DNA of 43,688 bases from positions 3,337 to 47,024 of the forward strand of contig AWVY01000026.1 of the NCBI GenBank assembly GCA_004143605.1, written 5' to 3'. Source of the DNA: Desulforamulus aquiferis. GTDB taxonomy: Bacteria; Bacillota; Desulfotomaculia; Desulfotomaculales; Desulfotomaculaceae. This document shows positions 20,011 through 30,430 of the stretch, in pieces. The notes beneath the pieces were generated by a model. It was given only the letters and a program-made list of their open reading frames with translations. It was not told the DNA's origin and did not search any database. Position 1 is the first letter of the stretch. Each line of letters opens with the position of its first letter. The translations under genes and the position numbers were made by a program.

Positions 20011-21887
20011 TTAAAGAGCATGAACTGGTTTAAGAAATACCGCTGCCAAGGGAGGAATCTTTATTTCCAAGCTATAGGGTTGGTTGTGCCATGCAATTTC
20101 GCTGACCTTTAGTTTACCGTTAATTTGTCCTGAACCTCCGAAAGACGGTTCATCGGTGTTAAAAATCTCTATATATCCTGCAACTGGGGCACCCCTATGC
20201 GATACTCATTCCGAACCACAGGAGTAAAATTGCAAACTATAATAAGATAATCTTTAGGGTCACTGGAATATCTGATGAAGCTTATAACACTTTGTTCAAA
20301 ATCATGGGGATCAATCCATTCAAAGCCCTGCTTCTGGTGGTCTAGTTCCCACAAACCTTGCTCCCTTAGATAGAAATGGTTAAGTTCCTTCACAAAATAA
20401 TTAAATTTGCTGTGCATCTCATACTGCAATAAGTGCCAGTCTAAACTTGGTTTTCATTCCATTCAATAAACTGGGCAAAGTCACCACCCATAAACAACAG
20501 CTTTTTTCCCGGGTGAGCCATCATATATCCAAACAGCAGCCTTAAGCCGCAAATTTTTGCCAATAATCTCCCGTCATTTTATTCACTAAGGAGCCTTTGC
20601 CGTGAACTACTTCATCATGGGAAAGGGGTAAAATGAAGTTTTCTGAAAATGTATACATAAAGGAAAATGTAAGAAAGTTATGGCTCCACTTCCTATGAAC
20701 TGATTCCATGGACATATATTTCAATACATCATTCATCCAGCCCATATTCCATTTATAATTGAATCCTAATCCTCCCAGGTAGGTTGGTCCTGTTACCTGA
20801 GGCCATTCTGTTGATTCCTCTGCAATCATCAGGGCCTGGGGAAAGTAATTGAAAACCACTTCATTCAGTTTCTTCAGAAAGGCAACTGCTTCCAGGTTTT
20901 CTTTGCCCCCATATTGATTGGGAACCCACATGCCCTGTGGCTTACCATAATCAAGATAGAGCATACAGGCCACAGCATCTACCCTGAGCCCATCAATGTG
21001 AAAAATGTCCATCCAAAAGACTGCGTTAGATATCAAAAAGCTCTGAACTTCTGGTTTGCTAAAATCAAAATTTCTTGTACCCCATTGTTGATTCTCTGAT
21101 CTCATGGGATTATCAGACTCATAGAGATTTGTCCCATCAAAATTAATTAAGCCATGCTATCTTTACAAAAATGCCCCGGTACCCAATCTAAAATTACACC
21201 AATGCCCCTTTGATGGCATCTGTCTACAAAATACATTAATTCATGGGGATCGCCATAGCGGCTGGTAGCTGAATAGTACCCGGTTGTTTGATAGCCCCAT
21301 GAACCATCATAGGGGTGTTCGGTCAAAGGTAAAAGTTCCAAGTGTGTATAGCCCATTTCAGCAACATAATCAACCAGTTCTTGGGCCAAATCTCTGTAGG
21401 ATAAAAAGCCTCCGTCCTTTCTCTTCCACGAGCCAAGGTGAACCTCATATATCAATACGGGGCTGTTATATATGACATTGTTCTTTTTCTCTTCTTGCCA
21501 TTCGCTATCACCCCAGCAATAACCAGACAGATCAAAAAACCTAGATGCAGTTCCTGGCCGCAACTCAGAATAGAAACCATAGGGATCAGCCTTTAGCAAA
21601 ACATTTCCGTTAAATGTGTGAATCTCATACTTATAAAGCTCCCCATCCATTAATTCAGGAACAAATATAGACCAAATCCCAGACTTTCCCCTTTCTAGGA
21701 CGTGCTTATCTCCCCGCCAACCATTAAAATCTCCCACCAAAGATACCTGCTTAGCCTTAGGGGCCCATACCGAAAACCTCACTCCCCGGCATCCTTCAAC
21801 AATTACCGGATGAGCACCTAGCATCTGATAGCTTAAAAAATGTGAGCCTTGATGAAATAAGAATAAATCATGGTCACTATGATACAT
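20011..21887 (-). CDS. glgB: 1,4-alpha-glucan branching enzyme (several frame breaks)
   Basis: Introduces alpha-1,6 branches into glycogen. The N-terminal early-set domain ([20 protein letters not shown]) is followed by the GH13 barrel, with nucleophile in [16 protein letters not shown], Glu in [11 protein letters not shown] and Asp in [13 protein letters not shown]. The all-beta end reads to a stop at 20011 ([17 protein letters not shown]). Breaks lie near 21155, 20545, 20440 and 20185. Corrected length of about 625 residues fits the family. It is the first gene of the operon; the start follows aggggtgc. Confidence 0.93.
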
Positions 21888-21954
21888 TTAATGCACCCCT
21901 AAACTGTAACTAATTGACTAAATCAAAACTTCAGCTTCTAAATGGATATAGTGT

Positions 21955-21991
21955 AAAAAGCAACGCATATTGTAATTTCGCGTTGCTTTTT
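21955..21991 (-). terminator. Intrinsic terminator after pheA
   Basis: aaaaagcaacgc pairs with gcgttgcttttt (12 bp), with T-runs on both strands. It lies about 165 bases past the pheA stop and just upstream of glgB, so it separates the two minus-strand operons. Confidence 0.85.
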
Positions 21992-22155
21992 ATTAATTAC
22001 GGCAGTTTCCAGTTAATTCCTTTTAGTTCAGGTTAAGTATTTATCGCAAAATCGGACAATATTCCCCCAATTAATAAGGTTTTACTGTTTTTTACCATTT
22101 TTATTTAATTATTTCAATATACTTAACTATTTTCTTGCCAAATTTTAAGATTTAC

Positions 22156-23017
22156 TCAATCTAACTTATCCCTAAAGGCTTTTCTCCTTATCCTTTGCAT
22201 AACAACCAATGATCCTAACTCAACGGTTAATTTTTTAACTTCCGCCAGGGCTTCACAAACTTGGGGCTGATTAATGTGACCGTCTAGATCTATGAAAAAA
22301 TATACTCCCCCAGCCTGGTTCTGGCTGGTCGAGATTCAATCTTTGTCAGGTTAATACCCCTTAGGGCAAGTTGCTTAAGTATTTCATATAACGTCCCTGG
22401 TTGATCAACAATGGATAGGATCAAAGATGTACGACTATTAGCATATTCCTCTGTTTCAACCATGATCTGTTGTTCCTTAGCTATAACAATAAATCTGGTG
22501 TAATTCTCAGCATATCCTGAATGTTAGTCATTAATTTAGACAAATTATACCGACTGGAAGCCTCATCATTACCAATGGCGGCAAGGCTTGGTCCACACTC
22601 ACTTATGATGCTGGCCGCCCTAGCTGTACTTTCAACTTCCTGAAGTTTTGCATGGGATAGATATTTTGAAATGAAGCCTGAGCATTGTGCTAAAGCCTGG
22701 GGGTGTGAGAGGATGGATTGAACTTCAGCGAGGCTAGTCCCAGGGTGTCCTAGCAAGTGGTGGCATACATGAACCACCACCTCACCAGTAATCTTAACTT
22801 TGTCATTCCGGGCCAGGAGGTCCAACACCCTCACAACAGTCCCCTCACAAGAGTTTTCTAGGGGTAAAACACCAAGGGCAACCTCATTGGTTATAATACC
22901 TTCAAAAATGGAATCAAAAGTCGTGCATGGCTTCAAGATGTAGGATAGGCCTGCATATGATTTTGCAGCCTTTTCCGAATAGGTTCCTTCAGGACCAAGG
23001 TAGCCAATTTTCTTCAA
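22156..23017 (-). CDS. pheA: Prephenate dehydratase (frame disrupted)
   Basis: Converts prephenate to phenylpyruvate in phenylalanine synthesis. The catalytic domain starts KKIGYLGPEGTYSEKAA and contains VLPLENSCEGTVVRVLDLL. A C-terminal ACT domain for phenylalanine feedback follows (SLILSIVDQPGTLYEILKQL, then LTKIESRPA). One break lies near 22495, between NIQDMLRI and TRFIVIAKEQQ. Corrected length of about 286 residues is normal. It starts with TTG after aaaggaggagc, and lies 30 bases after the chemoreceptor-like gene, so probably the same transcript. Confidence 0.94.
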
Positions 23018-23047
23018 AAAAGCTCCTCCTTTTTCTAATGTATCCTC

Positions 23048-24431
23048 CTACCCTAACCCTATGTCGGCACCTAATACACCAATAATGTTGCCATTATAGG
23101 CAATTGGCACTGCGACTGTTAGACAGGGTTTTCTGGTGATTGCCGATATATATACAGGGGATACAAATACCCTACCATTTATAGCTTCCTGCCACCACTG
23201 GCGAACTTTAGCATTGGCAAGGGCAGCCTCTGGAAAGGAAAATATAAAATTACCCTCTTGATCATTTGACCAAATGGCTTCAATCTCCACATGCTCTTCC
23301 TTTAGCCCTGAAAGAACATCATTATGTTTTTCTGTCTCCATTAAGGTTATATCGGGGACCATAGACACATCATTTAATATAGCTTTAATAGTTTCAATTC
23401 TACTTTCAGCCTGGGATTTAACCACATAATTCAATTGGTTTTCACCCACAAGCACCTCTAATTGATCTGCTAAATTTGTCATTAGTTTGCCTGTTGAAAC
23501 GATTGCCCCCAAATCCCTATTGCGAGCTTCCAGGGTTACTGCCAATTGCTGAAGATTTACATTAATATCTTCAAAGGTATCTCTTGCTGCAAGGTTTACT
23601 TTTTTAATCAAATTAAAACTTTCCTCAAATACCATTCCTACCTGGTTTAGCTTGTCCGCTGCTACATTTGAGGAATCTAAACTATTATTAATGCTAAGTA
23701 CTACCGAGTCAACATCCTTTTTCATTTGCAGCAAAACGGCTGCAGTTTGATTAACAGCGCTGGCAGTACGGTCTGATAATTTACCAATCTCCAGTGCCAC
23801 AACGCCAAAGCCACGTCCATATCTCCTGCCCTGGCGGCCTCTATAGCTGCGTTTAATGCCAGCAGCTTTGTTTGTTCGGAAATATCACCAATGGTTTCCG
23901 ATATGCTCCTAACTTGGTTTACTGCGCTTTCCAAGGTCTTTATTTGCTTACTTAGGACATTATTATTATCGCTTATCTCTGAGATTACCTTGTCAACCTG
24001 CTTTATGGCATTACTACTTTCAATCACTGCACCTTCACTGGAGCTAAAGTCCTGTTCCAATGAACTTGCAGTTTGGTACAGGCTAGAAGCCATACTGTGC
24101 AAGCGATTAAAGGTCATGGATATATCGTCTGTGGCGCTTACCGAAATATTCATTTGCTCAGCTGCAGAACGAACCTGCTGTGATGTTAGCTGTATTTCCT
24201 GGGCAAGGCTTCTTGCTTTTTCTGTCAGACTGCAAACCGAATTACTCAGACCTTGAAACTTATCACCTGCCTCAACCTTACATGCTGTCGGTAATTCAAC
24301 CTGCCTCCATAGGCTTGTCTCATTTTCAATTTTATTAATTAATCCATCAGTTGCCTTCTCTGCCTTCTATGCATAATTATACCAACTATTGCTGCAAATC
24401 CAAAACCCAATAAAAAAGCTAAAATTATCAT
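23048..24431 (-). CDS. Membrane-anchored methyl-accepting chemotaxis-like protein with C-terminal Cache-like domain (frame disrupted)
   Basis: About 460 residues. A single N-terminal membrane helix (MIILAFLLGFGFAAIVGIIM) ends in a basic stop (HRRQRRQ). The signalling coiled coil follows, with the hairpin tip region DISEQTKLLALNAAIEAARA and then GFGVVALEIGKLSDR. The C-terminal quarter (FVSPVYISAITRKPCLTVAV, then NIIGVLGADIGL) is the ligand-binding strand pattern of PDC/Cache sensors. The order is reversed compared with classical receptors, and the sensor would lie in the cytoplasm. Breaks near 24340 and 23810 are bridged by adjacent frames. ATG 24431 follows agggggaattgat. Confidence 0.82.
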
Positions 24432-24684
24432 ATCAATTCCCCCTGATTAATATAAAAAACCTACCTCTATTAAGGAAGTAGCTTCAATGCCTTGTTTACA
24501 CCGAATACCTCATTGTACTCGACACTAATATATAAATTTTACCATAATCTAGTTAAGATATTAAGTCCATTATTTTATGAAAAATAAATTGCTTCCTTTT
24601 TTGTTCTAAGAGCCTAATTTAGGTATATGTTAGCCCCACACATGTCAATATTAGTCCTATATTATGAACATCAAGGAGTTGCCA

Positions 24685-25340
24685 ATGAAACCAAAATTTA
24701 AGAGAGTTCCCAAACATATAGGAATTATTCCAGACGGTAACCGTAGATGGGCCGAGCAACAAGGTATGCCAAAGGAATCAGGGTATAGTCATGGTATTGA
24801 TCCTGGGCTGGCCCTTTACGAGACCTGTGTGGAGCTAGGTATCCCTGAGGTAACCTTTTATGGGTTTACCCAAGATAATACAAAACGTCCATCAGCCCAA
24901 AAACTTGCCTTTCAACAGGCTTGTATAGATGCAGTAAATCTACTATCCAATCGGGATGCATCATTGCTGGTAATTGGCAACACGGAATCCCCCCAGTTTC
25001 CAAAGGAATTGCTCCCCTATACAGTTAGACAAACCTTTGGCAAAGACTTGATAAAGATTAATTTTCTAGTAAATTACGGCTGGAAATGGGATCTTGCCAA
25101 CGGTCTAAAAAGCGAAAAACCTAGGGACGATATCCACAAAACCATTGCATCAAGAGACATATCTAGAATTGATCTGATTGTCAGGTGGGGCGGTAGAAGG
25201 AGGCTAAGTGGTTTTTTACCGGTTCAATCTATTTATGCTGATTTTTATGTAGTGGATGATTATTGGCCAATTTTGATAGGTCTCACTTTTATGACGCCCT
25301 AAAATGGTATGATGAGCAGGATATAACCCTTGGTGGATAA
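24685..25340 (+). CDS. cis-prenyltransferase of the UppS family, divergent subgroup (frame disrupted)
   Basis: About 218 residues. The substrate-binding signature HIGIIPDGNRRWAEQQG is present. The second signature, usually TGGE-x-R-x-SNF, reads RWGGRRRLSGFLPVQS, followed by YADFYVVDDYWP. One break lies near 25277; the corrected end is FYDALKWYDEQDITLGG. It makes a polyprenyl diphosphate of unknown chain length and is probably not the housekeeping undecaprenyl synthase, given the altered motif and the lack of rseP/cdsA/dxr neighbours. ATG 24685 (aaggag, 6-base gap) is preferred over ATG 24664. Confidence 0.78.
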
Positions 25341-25575
25341 TTAATTATGCCAAATAAATTCTTGGCTAAATTATGGTTAAATTTTTATTGATATATATTC
25401 CTTGTCGTGTTACTATAATTCTAATGATAGCGTAATTTCCCAATAGCCCTAGGGTAAACACTAATAAGCTAACTTAGTTATAACAAATTAGGGACAACCC
25501 CGTCATCATATGTTTGAATTTTCAAATTTATAGTATAGCTAGAGTTATTTGAAAGTATTAGTAGGAGGGGAAGAA

Positions 25576-26790
25576 ATGATTGATTCATTGGAAAACAAGG
25601 TGTCCATATCAACACCTGTAACCTCCCAAAACAACAAACCTATGAAAGCTTCCACTGCACACCAAATCTTATTTAGTATTTTACCTTCATCCTGGACAAG
25701 GCGGGAAGACTACTCCAACCATTATATTGACTATATCTTTGAAATAAAACAGGCCGGATTACCTAAAGGTATTAGGTTTTCGGCAGTTATAAAATTATCA
25801 ACTAGTTTAAAAGTAATTGATGACTCAATTATACTTCAGCTTGAAACGGAAAAAATAAAATATATTAATGACAAAACAGATGAACCGGTGCTTATAATTC
25901 TAATTAATCCAAAAAGTGAAGAAGTCTACTGGCTTTTTCTCCAAGAATATGTACATAACATTCTTGAGAACTCATCTCCCGGTTGGCAGAATAAGAAGAA
26001 TGTTACATTAAGACTGCCCATTGCCAACCAATTGATAAATTCAACCGTTCCTTTAGAAGAAGCTGTTTTGAGAGGCTGGGAATTTATCTATGTCAGCAAA
26101 TTCCATATGCCTTACCGGATAGTTCAAGAAAAAATTAAAGGATTTTTTGAATCCCCGCAAAATGTAGAAAAGGCTTTGTCAATTGCGTCAAATCGCCCCT
26201 ATGGTAAGCATTTATCAAAATCAAATAGCAACTGTTCAAGTGATTCCTGTTCCTCCTGTTCTCAAGAACCGGAGCCCGATATCTCAACTTCTGCAGATAA
26301 TGATGTTCAATTAAGTTTAAACCATTCACAGGGTTTAAAACTTCTAGACCCCCGGGAAAATCGTCAGGCATATTATCTCATTTATAACGCCTTAAATCAG
26401 GCTGGAGACAATATTTCAGCAGGAATGCGGTGTACTGCAATGGGAGAAATGGCCTTTTATGACTATCTGCTGCATTTTATGAGATCCTTTGAATTAGAAG
26501 GTACAGGGTCTATTATCCATTTGTCTCGCTTAGAAGAGCACCTGCGGTATTTTAAAGCTATTGACCAACTGGTTGCATTTATAATAGTTGCTCTGGACGA
26601 ATGTGAGCTAATACCAACCAGTCTGCTAACTATTCGCTTAGCTGATACATATCTTTTTGCAACCCCATATATTAGTCGAACCTTTGGACAAGACAAGGCT
26701 GCACCTCTTATGGATTATGCCCAATCTTTATTAATTTTTTCCCATGAAATAGCATCCTTTATCGAATCACCTGGTTCAATTATTCAATAA
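25576..26790 (+). CDS. DUF4365-like domain protein with a long helical C-terminus
   Basis: Intact, 404 residues. Residues about 25-165 have the layout of DUF4365: YIDYIFEIK, then GIRFSAVIKLSTSLKV, PVLIILINPKSEEVYWLFLQ and VTLRLP. This domain resembles nuclease-fold modules often found in defence genes, with Asp and Lys at the expected strand positions. A low-complexity Ser/Cys linker (SNSNCSSDSCSSCS, about residues 217-230) leads to an alpha-helical domain of about 150 residues that I do not recognise. ATG 25576 follows aggaggggaagaa. It ends at a shared terminator. The function is not known. Confidence 0.6.
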   Translation: MIDSLENKVSISTPVTSQNNKPMKASTAHQILFSILPSSWTRREDYSNHYIDYIFEIKQAGLPKGIRFSAVIKLSTSLKVIDDSIILQLETEKIKYINDKTDEPVLIILINPKSEEVYWLFLQEYVHNILENSSPGWQNKKNVTLRLPIANQLINSTVPLEEAVLRGWEFIYVSKFHMPYRIVQEKIKGFFESPQNVEKALSIASNRPYGKHLSKSNSNCSSDSCSSCSQEPEPDISTSADNDVQLSLNHSQGLKLLDPRENRQAYYLIYNALNQAGDNISAGMRCTAMGEMAFYDYLLHFMRSFELEGTGSIIHLSRLEEHLRYFKAIDQLVAFIIVALDECELIPTSLLTIRLADTYLFATPYISRTFGQDKAAPLMDYAQSLLIFSHEIASFIESPGSIIQ

Positions 26791-26803
26791 CCCGGCAGAA
26801 TAG

Positions 26804-26826
26804 AAGCCCGGACATTGTCCGGGCTT
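26804..26826. terminator. Bidirectional intrinsic terminator
   Basis: aagcccggac and gtccgggctt form a perfect 10-bp stem with loop att and T-rich flank. It lies between the convergent genes ending at 26790 and 26834, and serves both. Confidence 0.92.
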
Positions 26827-26833
26827 TTACCTA

Positions 26834-28467
26834 TTACTTTTTGTTTTTAACATGTGTTTCATAGAATTCCTCTTCATCAAGGAACTCCAAGAAGGGCTTA
26901 TCAAATTGAACCATTGCATTAACTACCAGTTCAACTAGACCAGCATAGTGTACGTTGAATTTAGCAGTGGCCTGATAGTACTCCAGGATATCTCTGATGG
27001 CGCCCTTACAGTTAGAACAGGGTGCACATACATATTTAGGAATATCTGATTCCATATCTCCCTGGAAAGCTTCCAGAATCTGCTTAAACTTCATTCTGCT
27101 GGTAACCTTGTTTCTAAACTCTGGGAAGTTAAAGGATTTCATAATGGCAAAGCCACTACCACCACCACAGCAGAAGTTCTTTGCACCGTGGGGATACATT
27201 TCCCTAAATTGGGGAGCAATTACCTTTAAAATTTCACGTTGGGGCTGAATTACACCCATCATCCTAGCAACGTTACAGGGATCATGCAGGGTTACCGGGA
27301 AATTGTTTCTCATGGGATCCAGCTTAAATACGTTATTTCTAATTAAATCCCATAGGAGAGGTAAGAAACTCTCTCTGGGTATATTGTCTTCTCCCACAAA
27401 TGCCCGGTCAATACTAACCATGGCTGCTTTATGGGCGTGACCACACTCACCCACTACAATTCTTCTTACTCCCAGGTCTTTGGCTGCTTTCATTTGACCA
27501 AGACCGATTTTCTACTCTGGGCATCATCGTAGAAGAGCCCGTAGTTAACGTTGTCATAACCCAGTAATTCACTAGAGAGAGTCCAGTCCAGACCTGCTTC
27601 CTCAAAAATAATTGCAAAGGCAGCGGGGTTTTCTGGCCAGGCCATATATTCACCGGCATTGTGGGTTAACAGAATATCTGCGCCCTTTTTATCCACCGGA
27701 ATTTTATACTGTTTACCTGTTCTTTCATAGATGTCTTCTTCTAAAAACTCAATCATGTCTAAGAAAGCTTCTCTGGTAATACCAGTACTAGAGCCAGTTT
27801 TCAACTGTAGCATGGAGCCCTTTTCATGAAGGGGCTTGGGAGCAATGCCCATTTCCATACTAAATACTTTTCTAAGTTCCCTAGCTAATAGACCATTGTC
27901 CAGGCCTAATGGACAGGTTTGTGCACAGCGGCGGCAGAGGTTGCAGCGGTAAGCCAGCTCACCTAAACGGAAAATGGTCTCAAAATTGATATCAATATCT
28001 CCACCTGCGAATTTGCTTAATAATCCACCCCCACCGAAGTGCTTTTTAGCAATCTTTCTCATTACTTCGGAACGGAAAATGGGACGGTATATTTCAGCCT
28101 CTCCACTGGCCTTAAACACATGACAAGCTTCCGAACAGGTATTACATTTAGCACAGTACTCAAAGGAGAGCATTAGAGGCTGCAAGTAGTTTCTATTGGT
28201 CTCATCGGAGAACAATCTCTCAAGGCCGGTTAAGAACTGCTTAACCATAGCCTCTTCTTCTTCTTTAGTTTTAGGTCTTACCAAGGTTTCATTACCTACA
28301 AACCCGTCCAGGCTTGTACAGTAGGTATCTTTCCAGGCATCCTTCGGTGTACTAAAGTCAGGTTCCATGCCAGGCTTGTCATAGGGAGCCGGTAGGGGCA
28401 TTAAATTCTCTATTTTGCACAACTGCTCGGATGGTTTACCCATATCCTGGGGTCTGATATTTGCCAT
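26834..28467 (-). CDS. DsrK/HdrD-like iron-sulfur protein (frame disrupted)
   Basis: About 544 residues. Two [4Fe-4S] ferredoxin motifs (CAKCNTCSEACHVF; CNLCRRCAQTCPLG) are followed by two CCG domains (HDPCNVARMMG, then GAKNFCCGGGSG; CAPCSNCKGAI), the cluster-binding arrangement of heterodisulfide-reductase subunit D and DsrK. Such proteins take electrons from a partner membrane cytochrome b. The frame breaks near 27515 in a short A-run; the corrected reading is SRKIGLGQMKAAKDLG. ATG 28467 follows aggaggatag. With the gene at 28498 it forms a two-gene unit like DsrMK or HdrDE. Which of these it is cannot be decided by eye. Confidence 0.82.
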
Positions 28468-28497
28468 CAAGCTATCCTCCTATTCTAAAAAATAGTT

Positions 28498-29412
28498 TTA
28501 TTTCTCGTCCTTAGGAGCCGGAGCCGGCGGTTTAATATGAGGTGCTGACCAGGAGGCCTTAGGCTTATAGCTGATAGCTCCTTTAATAACTTCTTCCATC
28601 TTGGAATTTCTAAGGTTTGGCTCATTATCCCAAAGAATTTTGTGAAATGCGAAATATTTCCCAACATAGTGACTCATTTTGGTTTGAGGAATGTAGATTA
28701 ACAGAACCCCCAGCAAAATGATATGAGCTGTTAAGGCACCATCTGCTTGGATTGGTGAGAAGGTAAACAGGCCCTTCATAATTTCTCGACCGTAGTTAAA
28801 ACCAGGATCTGCACTCCAGACCATCAGTCCGCTTATTACTACAGCAAAGATAAAGAACAGGTTGAAATATTCCTGGGGTGTAGTGTACTTACTAAAGGTT
28901 TCGTTAAACATTCTCTTTAAGAAGAGGCTTATTGATCCAAAAGCCACCAGTAAGGCCCCTACAGAACCGGAAATAAATGTAATGTAATATACCATGGAAG
29001 CAGCAAAGCTAGCAGAAACTCCTTCAGCAGTAGTTAATGGTATTCCTGATAATTCCATGACTGCACCAACTGCCAACAGAACGGTCCACAGACCTAATAA
29101 ATAAATACCAAGGTGTAAAGCATAGGATAGCCACCACTGATGCCGTTGGTTTACAAACAAATTCTTAATAAACAGCATTTCCTTCATCATGTCAATAATT
29201 TCCCCGGAATGGGACACCTGTCTGGGTTTATTCCACCACTCCAGATCCTCGTAATAGGATCCACCGTAGTGCCCTTTCTCACCCGGCTCCTTTGGAACAG
29301 GATACAGTTCCCAACGTCCGTGCATGGGCATTTTGGCATACTGGTACGCCTTGTACAACGAGATACCAATGAAAGCGATAATGGATGCATAGATAAATAC
29401 CGTCAGCAGCAA
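28498..29412 (-). CDS. DsrM/NarI-like membrane cytochrome b subunit
   Basis: Intact, 304 residues. A first transmembrane helix (VFIYASIIAFIGISLY) is followed by a loop rich in aromatic and charged residues (HGRWELYPVPKEPGEKG), then at least four more helices with His residues in WWLSYALHLGIYLLG and ALTAHIILLGVLLIYI, suitable as haem ligands. The C-terminus is Pro-rich and cytoplasmic. The family is the nitrate-reductase gamma/DsrM type that oxidises menaquinol or returns electrons to it. TTG 29412 lies 9 bases after aaggagg. It lies directly before the DsrK-like gene (30-base gap). Confidence 0.8.
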   Translation of the reverse strand: MLLTVFIYASIIAFIGISLYKAYQYAKMPMHGRWELYPVPKEPGEKGHYGGSYYEDLEWWNKPRQVSHSGEIIDMMKEMLFIKNLFVNQRHQWWLSYALHLGIYLLGLWTVLLAVGAVMELSGIPLTTAEGVSASFAASMVYYITFISGSVGALLVAFGSISLFLKRMFNETFSKYTTPQEYFNLFFIFAVVISGLMVWSADPGFNYGREIMKGLFTFSPIQADGALTAHIILLGVLLIYIPQTKMSHYVGKYFAFHKILWDNEPNLRNSKMEEVIKGAISYKPKASWSAPHIKPPAPAPKDEK

Positions 29413-30430
29413 GTCAACATACCTCCTTGAGATTAATAATTAAGTACTCCTCCTAAAACCGATTCTTCCGTCCTTCATTCTACACAGAATCCTTTTTGTT
29501 GGAGAAATACAAAAAACCCGGTTCACAAGCCAGTAAACTTGGCCACCCCATCATACTCTTTGGTTGCCACGTTAACTTAGGTACTAACACCTTTGCTAAT
29601 GCTATTAATAGCGCTAAACCCCATTATAATCAGTATAAAAAAGAAGTTTGTTAGCATTCTGCCAGGCATGTACCCCACTGGATTTGCCTAATGCGCCCTC
29701 ACTCCTTCCAATTTAATCCATCCGTTCAGGCAAGGTGAACCGACAATTATACAAGGGTAATTATAGACAACTATAGTTAACTAATCAATATTAAATAGAC
29801 GGCTAAATTACCACATTATGTAACTTAAATTACATTCTTTATATTAAGTATGTTTTTGCTTGTATGTATTATTATATCTAGTCCATAATTTTACCTTGAT
29901 TTATTATTTGATTTGACAGATAAATGTTAATTATTTTATTAGCAAAAAAAACTAAAATATATTTACCCTTCATAAGTTATATGTATTGTTTATATTGTTT
30001 GTTATTGAGGTTTTGATTGCTTTGTTTTTTATAGGAACGTTCTTATTCTGCTATTAATAGTAATTTTTTAACACAAGATAAAGTTCGTTCATAATCTCAA
30101 TCCATAGTTTAGTACCTATGGACCATTATCAAGTTTGATATTTTAATAGTTGGAATTGATTCACTATTACTAATTATTCATCAAGCTATTACGCTGATTT
30201 TAATATAAATTTATCCTTTTATGTAGTATAAAATATATTATTGAACTAATATCATAATATTTTATATTTTAGTTTATTTATTTGTTTTTAGTTTTGTTCT
30301 ATAAATTATTTTAGGTGATTCTTGTTGTTTTTTTCTGATTTACATTTATATTTTATTATTTTTTTGCAATTAACTAATATATTATATTTCAGTTCATTTA
30401 TTTAATATATTTATGCGATTATCTTTTAAG
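29413..30430. other. Gene-free AT-rich spacer of about 1 kb
   Basis: No open reading frame with a ribosome site or recognisable family was found on either strand. The part next to 29412 has ordinary composition and should hold the promoter of the DsrMK-like pair. From about 29740 to 30430 the sequence is strongly AT-rich with long T and A runs. It holds a near-perfect palindrome (29818-29835) and a degenerate direct repeat (30244-30281 and 30372-30402: aactaatat, then ttatattt-agtt-atttattt). No RNA gene, riboswitch or transposon end is evident. Confidence 0.7.
29818..29835. promoter_or_regulatory. Operator-like palindrome ATGTAACTTAAATTACAT
   Basis: An 18-base inverted repeat with 16 of 18 positions symmetric, of the TGTAA-N6-TTACA type bound by dimeric regulators. 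It is about 400 bases upstream of the DsrM-like gene. In AT-rich DNA such palindromes can arise by chance, so this is only a candidate. Confidence 0.3.

Noticed and set aside
22000..22155. A riboswitch or T-box near pheA
   Set aside because: The sequence lies downstream of pheA, not upstream, and shows no T-box or known aptamer motif; the only clear structure is the terminator at 21955-21991.
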